Below, one piece after another: positions 10,961-19,235 of a stretch of DNA of 64,000 nucleotides. A program made the translations under genes and the position numbers. A model generated the notes under the pieces. The model ran no database searches. It was not told the origin of the DNA and saw only the letters and a list, made by a program, of their open reading frames with translations. This DNA is from Nitrospirota bacterium (GTDB taxonomy: Bacteria > Nitrospirota > Leptospirillia > Leptospirillales > Leptospirillaceae), in contig DAHVAL010000002.1 of NCBI GenBank assembly GCA_027314645.1, positions 1 through 64,000 of the forward strand, in the 5' to 3' direction. Position 1 is the stretch's first letter; each line of letters opens with the position of its first letter.

Positions 10961-11072
10961 GAATCCTCCATCCCCAAAAAATTATTGCCATCTCTTTTCA
11001 AAAAAAGGATATTCCAGCGGCCGTCCCGCGTCAATCAAGATCCCGGACACCACCCCGGCTCTCCGGTCGGGA

Positions 11073-11507
11073 CTAGGGAACAAGAGTCAGGGCCGCTTCG
11101 GACACCCGGCCATCGACCATGGTAAAACAGCGCAATTTGGGAGGATCGGTGGAAAGGCCGACGATAAGATAATAGCATTCGGGATAGTAGGCAAGACGGA
11201 TATCGGTGGGTGACGGAGACGGCTCCGAATGGGGATGGGAATGAAAGATGCCCCACAGGGACCACCCTTCGCGGCGGATCCGCTTCATGGCATCGAATTG
11301 CTCCCGGGTGTCCATCTGGTAGCGGACGGGAGAATGGAGGGCGTTTGCGATGGGAATAACGGCGACCGGACGCCCGGACGCGTCGGCGGCCACAAGTCCG
11401 CACCCCTCCTCTGGACGCACCGCCCGGCAATGGGCAAGGATCTCCTCCCCGAGAACGGCCGGAAGGGTTACCTCCTCGTTCACGGAGCGGGGATCTGGCA
11501 AACCCAT
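11073..11507 (-). CDS. M67/JAMM-family metallopeptidase (Mec+/QbsD/HcyD-like)
   Basis: Canonical JAMM motif GIFHSHPHSEPSPSPTD and EEGCGLV. ATG 11507 lies inside the 3' end of the upstream moeB gene. Confidence 0.88.
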   Translation of the reverse strand: MGLPDPRSVNEEVTLPAVLGEEILAHCRAVRPEEGCGLVAADASGRPVAVIPIANALHSPVRYQMDTREQFDAMKRIRREGWSLWGIFHSHPHSEPSPSPTDIRLAYYPECYYLIVGLSTDPPKLRCFTMVDGRVSEAALTLVP

Positions 11508-12292
11508 TCGGAGGATCCGGAGACGGACGTAATGGTGGGAGCCGGTCCGCAAAGCGGACAGGACGGATTTTTGGGAACCCGAAGCTTCCGGAAGGACATG
11601 GCCAGGGCATCGTAGAGAAGCAACTGCCCTGTGAGCAAATGGCCGATTCCCAAGATCTTCTTCACGACCTCGGCCGCTTGGAGCGTCCCGATCGTCCCTG
11701 CCAGGACCCCCAGGACTCCCGCCTCCGAACAAGACGGCACCAAGCCCGGTGGAGGGGCCTCCGGATAAAGACACCGGTAACAGGGGGCATCGGTGTGGCC
11801 CTCGAGGACGGTCACCTGGCCCTCAAACCGGAGGATGGACCCCGAGACGAGGGTCTTTTGAAGAAAGAAAGCGGCGTCGTTGACGATATAGCGAGTCCCG
11901 AAATTGTCGGAGCCGTCGACGATGACATCGTAATCGGAGAACATGTCCATGGCGTTCTCCGCCGTCAGTCGATCCTGAATCGGGATCACCCGGACGTCCG
12001 GATTCATCCGTTCGAGCGTCCGGGCGCCGGAAAGGACTTTCGGCATTCCGATCGTCTTCTCAGAATGCATGATCTGGCGCTGGAGATTGGAGACGTCCAC
12101 CACATCCATGTCGACGAGGCCGATGGTCCCGACGCCCGCGGCGGCGAGATACATGGCCACCGGGCTTCCCAGGCCGCCCGCCCCGATCACCAGGACCTTG
12201 GCGCCGAGAAGTTTTTCCTGGCCTCGTCCGCCGACCTCTTTTAAGATAATGTGTCGGCTGTACCGGGAGATCTGGTCTTCACGAAATGGCAT
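11480..12292 (-). CDS. moeB: MoeB/ThiF-family E1-like adenylyltransferase (paralogue 1)
   Basis: VIGAGGLGSPVAMYLAAAGVGTIGLVD, PSCSEAGVLG, CYRC...CPLC zinc motifs. Start set at ATG 12292. Confidence 0.92.
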   Translation of the reverse strand: MPFREDQISRYSRHIILKEVGGRGQEKLLGAKVLVIGAGGLGSPVAMYLAAAGVGTIGLVDMDVVDVSNLQRQIMHSEKTIGMPKVLSGARTLERMNPDVRVIPIQDRLTAENAMDMFSDYDVIVDGSDNFGTRYIVNDAAFFLQKTLVSGSILRFEGQVTVLEGHTDAPCYRCLYPEAPPPGLVPSCSEAGVLGVLAGTIGTLQAAEVVKKILGIGHLLTGQLLLYDALAMSFRKLRVPKNPSCPLCGPAPTITSVSGSSEWVCQIPAP

Positions 12293-12302
12293 CGGATTCC
12301 TC

Positions 12303-12545
12303 CTACCCTTCGAGGATGCTTTTCTCGAGAGGGTCCACATGAACGCCCCGTTCCCTCAGATAGGACACGGTCCGGTCGATGTCCGCGAGCTCCCCGTCCA
12401 TCTCGAGCTCGACCCATCCGCTGTCAAGGGAAATGTCCGCCCGCCGTATGTTGATCACCACGGGAAATTTCCGGCAGATCTCATAGATGATCGGGTCCCT
12501 CACCCGCTCCTCCGGAAAGGTCAGGTGCAGTCGCATCTGCGTCAT
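12303..12545 (-). CDS. Stand-alone NIL-domain protein
   Basis: 80 aa MRLHLTFPEERVRDPIIYEICRKFPVVINIRRADIS...GELADIDRTVSYLRERGV, NIL-like; overlaps upstream gene by ATGA. Confidence 0.8.
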   Translation of the reverse strand: MTQMRLHLTFPEERVRDPIIYEICRKFPVVINIRRADISLDSGWVELEMDGELADIDRTVSYLRERGVHVDPLEKSILEG

Positions 12546-12823
12546 TCCGCCCCTCCGGCGATCGCGGGGATGATGGAGACCTCGTCTCCGAGCTTGATCT
12601 TCGTATCCAGTCCATCCTGGAAGCGGATGTCCTCCTCATTCACATAGATATTGATAAAGCGACGCAACTCCCCGCTCTCGTCCGTCAACCTTTCTCCGAT
12701 CCCCGGGTAATGGACCTCGAGATTTTTGAGGACCTCCCGAATCGTCCCTCCCTCCTCCCGGATCTCGCTCTGGTTTCCGGTCAGTTTGCGGAGAGGTGTA
12801 GGAATTCGTACGGTGACGGCCAT
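12542..12823 (-). CDS. MoaD/ThiS/CysO-family sulfur-carrier protein with C-terminal -GGAE
   Basis: 93 aa ubiquitin-like fold sequence ending SIIPAIAGGAE*; adjacent to E1-like, NIL and JAMM genes. Confidence 0.88.
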   Translation of the reverse strand: MAVTVRIPTPLRKLTGNQSEIREEGGTIREVLKNLEVHYPGIGERLTDESGELRRFINIYVNEEDIRFQDGLDTKIKLGDEVSIIPAIAGGAE

Positions 12824-12844
12824 GGATGTCCTTTCTTTCGAATG

Positions 12845-14155
12845 TCAGTTCGAGGGGTTGACGGTTTTTCTGAAGGAGGCCAGCGTCGGATCGATCGAGA
12901 TGGGTTCCGAAAGCGCTCCCGCAAGAGCTTCCATCGTTTTGAGGCCATTTCCCGTAATATAGGCGACGGTCAGGTCCTTCCGGCCGATCCGGCCTTCTTC
13001 GCACAGTTTTTTGAGCGAGGCGACGGTCACCCCTCCCGCCGTTTCGGCAAAAACCCCTTCCGTCTCGGCAAGAAGCTTCATTCCCTCGACAATTTCAGGA
13101 TCGGTGGCCGCCGCGATCGCTCCCTTGGACTTGAAGACCACCTCCAGGGCGTAGAATCCGTCGGCCGGATTCCCGATCGCCAGGGATTTTGCGATCGTCT
13201 GGGGCTTGACCGGGATCAGATGGTTTTTTCCAGAAACAAACGCCCGGTACACGGGAGAGCATCCTTCCGCCTGGGCCCCATTGACCGTGAGCCGATCGTT
13301 CGGGGCGACAAGCCCGAGCTTTTCGAACTCCTGGAACCCCTTGCGAATCTTGGTCAACAGGGACCCTGAGGCGATGGGCACAACCACCTGGTCGGGGATC
13401 CGCCATCCCAGTTGCTCCGCCGTTTCGAAGGCCAGGGATTTCGAGCCTTCGGCATAATACGGCCGGATATTGATGTTGACGAAGGCCCAGGGATATTCTC
13501 CCCCGATCTCGCTGCAAAGACGGTTGACATCATCATAATTTCCGCGGACGGCCACGACCGTCGGGTTATAGATCAAGTTCCCCAGAACCTTCCCCGCCTC
13601 AAGGTCGTGGGGGATGAACACGAAGCACTTCATTCCGGAACTGGCCGCATGGGCCGAGACGGAGTTGGCGAGATTCCCGGTGGACGCGCAGGCCACGGTG
13701 TCGAATCCCAGCTCGCGGGCCCGTGTCATCGCGACGGCCACGACCCGGTCCTTAAAGGAAAGGGTCGGATGGTTGACCGTATCGTTCTTGATGTAGAGAT
13801 TGTCCAAGCCCAGATACTTTCCAAGGCGCTTGGCATGAATCAGCGGGGTCATGCCCGCATGGAGACCGACGGTCGGCTCCCCGGTGACCGGGAGCAACTC
13901 ATGATAGCGCCACAGGGACTTGGGACCCCCTTCGATCGAGCTGCGGCTGATCCGCCGGCCGATCGCGGCATAGTCGTAATCCACCTCCAACGGTCCAAAA
14001 CAGAATTCACAGATATGGATCGCCACGGCCGGATAGAGGCGTCCGCACTCGCGGCACTTCAGTCCCTTTATCTTCGACTCCTTCGAGGAAGGGGCGTTTC
14101 CGCCTTCCGCGCGGGTTCGTTCAGATTCCTGGTGTGGTGCAGACGGGCTGTTCAT
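12845..14155 (-). CDS. thrC: Threonine synthase with N-terminal zinc ribbon
   Basis: CxxC zinc ribbon (LKCRECG...CEFCFG), PLP Lys motif NHPTLSFKDRVVAVAM, CASTGNLANSVSAHA. Confidence 0.9.
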   Translation of the reverse strand: MNSPSAPHQESERTRAEGGNAPSSKESKIKGLKCRECGRLYPAVAIHICEFCFGPLEVDYDYAAIGRRISRSSIEGGPKSLWRYHELLPVTGEPTVGLHAGMTPLIHAKRLGKYLGLDNLYIKNDTVNHPTLSFKDRVVAVAMTRARELGFDTVACASTGNLANSVSAHAASSGMKCFVFIPHDLEAGKVLGNLIYNPTVVAVRGNYDDVNRLCSEIGGEYPWAFVNINIRPYYAEGSKSLAFETAEQLGWRIPDQVVVPIASGSLLTKIRKGFQEFEKLGLVAPNDRLTVNGAQAEGCSPVYRAFVSGKNHLIPVKPQTIAKSLAIGNPADGFYALEVVFKSKGAIAAATDPEIVEGMKLLAETEGVFAETAGGVTVASLKKLCEEGRIGRKDLTVAYITGNGLKTMEALAGALSEPISIDPTLASFRKTVNPSN

Positions 14156-14930
14156 AATCGATTAACTCCGTGATCGTAGGATGATCCCCGCAAACGGGGC
14201 ACTTCGGACTTCGGCGAACCGAAACGGGCCGGAAGGTCGTGGTCAACGCATCGTAGGTCATGAGGCGGTTGGTGAGGAGGTGCCCTTTTTCGAGAAGAAT
14301 CTTGATCGCCTCTGTCGCCTGGATGGTGCCGATGACGCCTGCGATGACGCCGAGAACCCCCGCTTCGGAACAGGTGGGGACGGCTCCGGCGGGCGGAGGC
14401 TCCCTGAAAAGGCACCGGTAGCACGCCGATTCTCCCGGCAGCACCGTCAGAACCTGCCCCACAAACCGCAGGATTCCTCCATGGACGAGCGGCTTCCGGG
14501 TCATGACCGCGAGATCGTTGATGAGGAATTTGGCCGGAAAATTATCCGTCCCGTCGAGGATCACATCGTAGCCGGCCACGATCTCGCGGGCATTGGCCGC
14601 TGTCAGGGCAAACGGATAGGTCGTCACCGTCACGTCCGGATTGAGCCCCGCGATCTTTTCCCGGGCCGATTCAACCTTCGGACGATCCAGGTCCTCGGTT
14701 GTGTGGATGATCTGCCGCTGAAGGTTGGAAAGATCCACCACGTCCATATCCACGATTCCGATGGTCCCGACGCCAGCCGCCGCCAGGTACAATGCGGCGG
14801 GGCTCCCAAGCCCCCCGGCTCCGATGATGAGAATGCGGGAAGAAAGAAGCCGTTTTTGCCCTTTTCCCCCGACCTCCGGCAAAAGGATATGCCGGGAATA
14901 TCGCTCGATTTGGTCTTCGCTCAGTTCCAT
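14121..14930 (-). CDS. moeB: MoeB/ThiF-family E1-like adenylyltransferase (paralogue 2)
   Basis: IIGAGGLGSPAALYLAAAGVGTIGIVDMDVVDLSNLQRQIIH; PTCSEAGVLG; CYRC...CPVC. Confidence 0.92.
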   Translation of the reverse strand: MELSEDQIERYSRHILLPEVGGKGQKRLLSSRILIIGAGGLGSPAALYLAAAGVGTIGIVDMDVVDLSNLQRQIIHTTEDLDRPKVESAREKIAGLNPDVTVTTYPFALTAANAREIVAGYDVILDGTDNFPAKFLINDLAVMTRKPLVHGGILRFVGQVLTVLPGESACYRCLFREPPPAGAVPTCSEAGVLGVIAGVIGTIQATEAIKILLEKGHLLTNRLMTYDALTTTFRPVSVRRSPKCPVCGDHPTITELIDYEQPVCTTPGI

Positions 14931-14942
14931 GGAAGGGTCCCC

Positions 14943-15887
14943 TCAGAGAGAAAGATATTTTTCGATCGAAAAATATCGCTCATATCCGTCACACACCACC
15001 GTCACCACCTTGGAGCCCTCGGGAAGCGTTCTGGCCAGGGCGATCGCCCCAAACACATTGGCTCCCGAGGAGATGCCAGCCATGATCCCCTCCTCCCGGG
15101 CGAGACGGTGGGCCATATCAATCGCTTGCCGATCGGTGACGGTCAACACCTTGGTGATTACCGACCTGTCAAAATTTTTCGGGACAAACCCTGCCCCGAT
15201 CCCCTGAATCCTGTGGGGGCCCGGACTGCTTCCCGACAGAACGGCGGAGCCCGCCGGCTCCAAGGCCCACACTGGAATGTCCGGCGTCATTTTCTTCAAG
15301 AATCGCCCGGTTCCGGAAATGGTTCCTCCGGTTCCGACCCCCGCGACAAACCCGTCCGGAGGGCCCCCGAGAGCCTCCACGATCTCCGGCCCCGTCGTCT
15401 TGAAATGGGACTCCGGATTGGCGGGATTGTCAAACTGCCTGGGCATGAAGGAGCCCGGCTCCTCTTTCATGATTGCCTCGGCCCGGTCGATGGCGGCCTG
15501 CATTCCTCCGGCAGACGGCGTCAATTCGACGACCGCGCCGAGGGCGCGAAGATGGGAGACACGCTCCTGACTCATTCCTTCCGGCATGACGATCGTCACG
15601 GGGTGCCGGTAGAGGACGGCGATTTGCGCGAGCCCTATCCCCATATTACCACTCGTCGCTTCGACGATGCGGGCCCGGGGCTTCAGAAGACCTTGCCTGC
15701 GCGCATCCTCGATCATAAACAGGGCCGGTCGGTCCTTGACGCTTCCCCCAAGGCTCCGGGATTCCAGTTTGACCAGAATTGTCCGGCCGATTTCGAGGCT
15801 GATCCCCGAGAGGGAAACAAGCGGGGTGCGCCCAATCAGCTCAAGAAGGGGAGAGGCAGGGGCCCCTCCCTTATGTGGGGACGCCAC
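14943..15887 (-). CDS. cysK: Cysteine synthase (CysK/CysM family, PLP)
   Basis: LGGSVKDRPALFMIEDA, ATSGNMGIGLA, GVGTGGTISGTGRFL. Confidence 0.9.
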   Translation of the reverse strand: MASPHKGGAPASPLLELIGRTPLVSLSGISLEIGRTILVKLESRSLGGSVKDRPALFMIEDARRQGLLKPRARIVEATSGNMGIGLAQIAVLYRHPVTIVMPEGMSQERVSHLRALGAVVELTPSAGGMQAAIDRAEAIMKEEPGSFMPRQFDNPANPESHFKTTGPEIVEALGGPPDGFVAGVGTGGTISGTGRFLKKMTPDIPVWALEPAGSAVLSGSSPGPHRIQGIGAGFVPKNFDRSVITKVLTVTDRQAIDMAHRLAREEGIMAGISSGANVFGAIALARTLPEGSKVVTVVCDGYERYFSIEKYLSL

Positions 15888-15932
15888 GCTGACAGGTCCC
15901 GTTCAGTAAGGAAAAATGTCGACCCTCTGCGG

Positions 15933-16139
15933 TCAATTCCTTCCCCCTCCCATGAAAAAAAGAATTTCCAGTTCATCTCCCTCGGCCAAAACTGCCCCGC
16001 CGAGGTCTGATTTTTCCAGGATCTTCCCGTTATGCTCCACCGACACGAGAGCGGGGTCCAGGTCTTTTGCATCGAGGACCGATTTGACCGTGCTTCCCCC
16101 CTCCACAGCTTCGGATTTGCCGTTTACCAAAATGTTCAT
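15933..16139 (-). CDS. thiS: ThiS-family sulfur-carrier protein with C-terminal -GGGRN
   Basis: MNILVNGKSEAVEGGSTVKSVLDAK...LAEGDELEILFFMGGGRN*; ThiS fold with residues after the diglycine. Confidence 0.85.
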   Translation of the reverse strand: MNILVNGKSEAVEGGSTVKSVLDAKDLDPALVSVEHNGKILEKSDLGGAVLAEGDELEILFFMGGGRN

Positions 16140-16147
16140 GCGCGCTC

Positions 16148-17404
16148 CTAGGTTCCCTGCTCCCATGACGCCAGATACCTCTCCTGCTCGGGGGTCAGGG
16201 TATCGATCCCGATCCCCAGAGCGGCGAGTTTTCTCCGGGCGATTTCCCGGTCGACCTCTTTCGGGATGGTCAACACATCCTTGGGAAGGGTCTTGGCGTG
16301 CTGAACGATATATTCGGCACCCAGGGCCTGGTTCGCAAAACTCATGTCCATCACCTGTGCAGGATGGCCTTCGGCAGAGGCGAGATTGATCAGACGGCCC
16401 TCTCCGAGAAGCATGATCCGGCGCCCGTCCTTCATGACGTACTCTTCCACGAAGTCCCTGAGGGGGTTCTTCTTGACGGAAAGCTTTTCCAAGGCGGGGA
16501 TATCGATCTCGGCGTTAAAGTGGCCGGAGTTGCAAACGATCGCTCCATCCTTCATGGACTTGAAGGCGTCTTTGGCGATGACGTTGATGTCGCCGGTGAC
16601 GGTAATGAAAAAGTCGCCGACCTTGGCCGCCTCCCGGATGGGCATCACCCCAAACCCGTCCATCGCCGCTTCCAGCCCCTTGATCGGATCGACCTCGGTG
16701 ACGATGACTTTGGCGCCCATTCCCGAAGCGCGGCGGGCGATTCCCCGTCCGCACCACCCGTAGCCGCAGACCACCACCGTGGAACCGGCGAAGAGACGGT
16801 TTGTCGCCCTCATGATGCCGTCGAGGGTCGACTGGCCAGTCCCGTAGCGGTTGTCGAAAAGATGCTTGGTTTCGGAGTCGTTGACCGCGACAATCGGATA
16901 CCCCAACACCTTGTTTTTGGCCATGGCCTTGAGCCGGATCACCCCCGTTGTCGTCTCTTCCGTCCCGCCGATGACATAGGGAAGAAGCGCCTTGAGATCG
17001 GAGTGGAGCATGGACACGAGATCCGCCCCGTCGTCCATCGTGATCTGGGGCTTCACTTCAAGGACCGCCCTGATATGGCTGTAATAGGTATCATGATCCT
17101 CCCCCTTGATGGCAAAAACCGGGATGCCATCGTTGACCACCAGGGAGGCGGCGACATCGTCCTGCGTCGACAGTGGATTGGAGGCACACAGCATGACATC
17201 GGCTCCACCCGCCTTGAGAGTTTTCATCAGATTGGCGGTCTCGCTGGTCACATGAAGGCAGGCGGCCACCTTGACGCCCTTGAGAGGCCTGGTCTTGGCA
17301 AAGTCTTTGGCAATTTTGGCCAGGACAGGCATGTCCCGGCTGGCCCATTCGATCCGGCTCGCGCCTATGGCCGCCAGCTTTTTATCCTTGATGTCACACT
17401 TCAT
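16148..17404 (-). CDS. ahcY: Adenosylhomocysteinase
   Basis: 418 aa; [37 protein letters not shown], full-length SAH hydrolase features. Confidence 0.96.
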   Translation of the reverse strand: MKCDIKDKKLAAIGASRIEWASRDMPVLAKIAKDFAKTRPLKGVKVAACLHVTSETANLMKTLKAGGADVMLCASNPLSTQDDVAASLVVNDGIPVFAIKGEDHDTYYSHIRAVLEVKPQITMDDGADLVSMLHSDLKALLPYVIGGTEETTTGVIRLKAMAKNKVLGYPIVAVNDSETKHLFDNRYGTGQSTLDGIMRATNRLFAGSTVVVCGYGWCGRGIARRASGMGAKVIVTEVDPIKGLEAAMDGFGVMPIREAAKVGDFFITVTGDINVIAKDAFKSMKDGAIVCNSGHFNAEIDIPALEKLSVKKNPLRDFVEEYVMKDGRRIMLLGEGRLINLASAEGHPAQVMDMSFANQALGAEYIVQHAKTLPKDVLTIPKEVDREIARRKLAALGIGIDTLTPEQERYLASWEQGT

Positions 17405-17446
17405 TCATTGGCTCCCGTCTGTTCTAAAGAGTGGTTTCAGTGAAAG

Positions 17447-18604
17447 TCAGGCCAGTCTTTCCGCTTCACGTCGGAGACTTTCGGCCATGTCAAGCTTTTC
17501 CCAGGTAAAGTCCTCTTCGTTCCGCCCAAAGTGCCCGTATGAGGCCGTCTTTCGGTAAATCGGCCGTCGGAGCTTCAAATGCTCGATGATCCCCTTGGGA
17601 GTCAAGGGGAACAGTTCGCGGACAACCCCCTCGATCAGTCGGTCGGAGACGGGTGAGGTCTGGAAGGTATTGACGTGAACGGAGACAGGGTCTGCAACAC
17701 CAATGGCATAGGCGATCTGAACCTCGCATCGCTTGGCGAGCCCAGCGCCAACGATGTTTTTTGCAACATACCGTGCCATGTAGCAGGCGGACCGGTCGAC
17801 CTTGGTGGGATCCTTCCCGGAAAAGGCCCCTCCCCCATGACGTCCAGCGCCGCCATAGGTATCGACGATGATTTTCCTCCCTGTCAGGCCGGCGTCCCCA
17901 TGCGGCCCGCCCGTCACGAACCGGCCGGTGGGATTGATATGGAACGTCACCGGCCTTTGTCCCAGAAGATGCTCGGGAAGGACCGGCCGGATGATCTTCT
18001 CGATCACATCGCTGTAAATTTCTTCCTGCGTCACTTCAGGAGCATGCTGCGTGGAAACGACGACGGTGTCGACCGCAACCGGAGTGGCGCCATCGTATTC
18101 AAGGGTCACCTGGGCCTTTCCGTCCGGGCGGAGATAGGGAATGACCCCCGATTTTCTGAGATTTGAAAGCTGGCGTGTCAGGCGATGCGCCAGAAGAATC
18201 GGCATCGGCATCAACTCCTCGGTCTCGTCGGTGGCCATCCCAAACATGAGTCCCTGGTCGCCCGCTCCCCCGGTATCCACCCCCATCGATATATCGGGAG
18301 ATTGCGAGTGGATCGTGGTCACAACGGCACAGGTCTTGTAGTCAAACCCAGAGGATGAATCCGTATATCCGATATCCTTAACGACTTCGCGGGCCACTTC
18401 GTCAAAGAGAACATTGTGTCGGGCGGTGATCTCACCCGCCAAAACGATGAGACCGGTGGTCGTCAGAGTCTCGCACGCCACACGCGCCATCGGATCGTGG
18501 GAAAGGATCGCATCAAGAACGCCGTCTGAAATTTGGTCGCACATCTTGTCCGGATGCCCTTCAGTCACGGACTCCGATGTAAACAGATAGTGGCTCTTGG
18601 CCAT
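17447..18604 (-). CDS. metK: S-adenosylmethionine synthetase
   Basis: [61 protein letters not shown] precedes ATG 18604. Confidence 0.97.
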   Translation of the reverse strand: MAKSHYLFTSESVTEGHPDKMCDQISDGVLDAILSHDPMARVACETLTTTGLIVLAGEITARHNVLFDEVAREVVKDIGYTDSSSGFDYKTCAVVTTIHSQSPDISMGVDTGGAGDQGLMFGMATDETEELMPMPILLAHRLTRQLSNLRKSGVIPYLRPDGKAQVTLEYDGATPVAVDTVVVSTQHAPEVTQEEIYSDVIEKIIRPVLPEHLLGQRPVTFHINPTGRFVTGGPHGDAGLTGRKIIVDTYGGAGRHGGGAFSGKDPTKVDRSACYMARYVAKNIVGAGLAKRCEVQIAYAIGVADPVSVHVNTFQTSPVSDRLIEGVVRELFPLTPKGIIEHLKLRRPIYRKTASYGHFGRNEEDFTWEKLDMAESLRREAERLA

Positions 18605-18627
18605 CAAATCCTCCATGGATTGAAGAC

Positions 18628-18661
18628 AAAAAAAAACCCAGTGCTAATCAGCACAGGGTTT
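18628..18661 (-). terminator. Intrinsic terminator / riboswitch expression platform in the metK leader
   Basis: Minus-strand RNA AAACCC-U-GUGCU-GAUU-AGCAC-U-GGGUUU followed by a U-tract; lies between the aptamer and the metK SD. Confidence 0.88.
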
Positions 18662-18681
18662 ACCGAGATCATCGAGTATCC

Positions 18682-18737
18682 TGGACTTTTAGCACTTTTT
18701 TTTAAGGTGGTTGCAATAGTCTCAAATCACTCCACCA
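18682..18737 (-). ncRNA. SAM-II-like riboswitch aptamer upstream of metK
   Basis: Minus-strand RNA GGUGGAGUGAUUUGAGACUAUUGCAACCACCUUAAAAAAAAGUGCUAAAAGUCCAG. P1 is GGUGG/CCACC and the pseudoknot is GACU/AGUC. UGAUUU, UAUUGCAA and GCUAAAA match the SAM-II core as I recall it. Confidence 0.82.
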
Positions 18738-18753
18738 AGTTGTATTGAATCAA

Positions 18754-18782
18754 ATACTAACGCGTGTTCCGGGTGGTGTCAA
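18754..18782 (-). promoter_or_regulatory. Putative sigma70 promoter of the metK operon
   Basis: Minus strand TTGACA - 17 nt - TAGTAT, placed so transcription would begin about 10 nt before the aptamer. Confidence 0.72.
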
Positions 18783-18877
18783 TGTTTTTTTTCAAACATT
18801 CCTTCTCCCGACTCCCTTGAATCGATCCACCGGTTTTGATAGGATGGCTCAGTCGATGTTCATCGATGTCCAAGAGA

Positions 18878-18953
18878 GGGGCTGTGGCGCAGTTGGGAGC
18901 GCGCAAGACTGGCAGTCTTGAGGTCACGGGTTCGACCCCCGTCAGCTCCACCA
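18878..18953 (+). tRNA. tRNA-Ala (anticodon GGC), CCA encoded
   Basis: Cloverleaf: acceptor GGGGCTG/CAGCTCC, anticodon stem-loop CAAGA-CTGGCAG-TCTTG, T-loop TTCGACC, 3' ACCA. Confidence 0.95.
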
Positions 18954-18986
18954 TATCTTTCCATCACGTCCTCAAATCGTTCCCTT

Positions 18987-19235
18987 TTATAGATGACGCC
19001 CAAACCAGCGCTTCGCTTGTTGGATCCTCTTGAGAACCCTGAAGGTTTTCGGATCGGCAAAGAGCGTCTTCTCCTCTATCGTCCGCTCAATGGTGGAATC
19101 AATCTTTATCAGATACCCTCGTAACACTTTCTTTGCTTCTCTCGTTTCTTTCAGGGCGAAATTGAACCCCTTTTGGAGGAGGGCTCGCTCCTTGTTTCCT
19201 CCGTCCACTTCCTGGAATTTTTTGGTTTTCATCAC
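18987..19235 (-). CDS. Hypothetical small basic protein
   Basis: 82 aa ORF preceded by a strong purine-rich SD (AGGAGGAGAAAAGGAGG). Confidence 0.55.
   Translation of the reverse strand: MMKTKKFQEVDGGNKERALLQKGFNFALKETREAKKVLRGYLIKIDSTIERTIEEKTLFADPKTFRVLKRIQQAKRWFGRHL

Noticed and set aside
9575-11125. 516 aa plus-strand ORF
   Set aside because: Antisense to phoR/phoB, whose motifs are unequivocal.
14181-16010. 609 aa plus-strand ORF
   Set aside because: Antisense to moeB2, cysK and thiS; no domain features.
17405-17446. Possible SAH riboswitch before ahcY
   Set aside because: Only 42 bp between metK and ahcY and no aptamer-like structure; ahcY appears co-transcribed with metK.
18757-18954. 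ORF 18757-18954 - (MVELTGVEPVTSRLPVLRAPNCATAPL...)
   Set aside because: Antisense translation of the tRNA-Ala gene, a common false CDS.
18878-19235. tRNA-Ala as integration site of a mobile element
   Set aside because: No integrase, no att duplication seen, neighbouring ORFs are small orphans.
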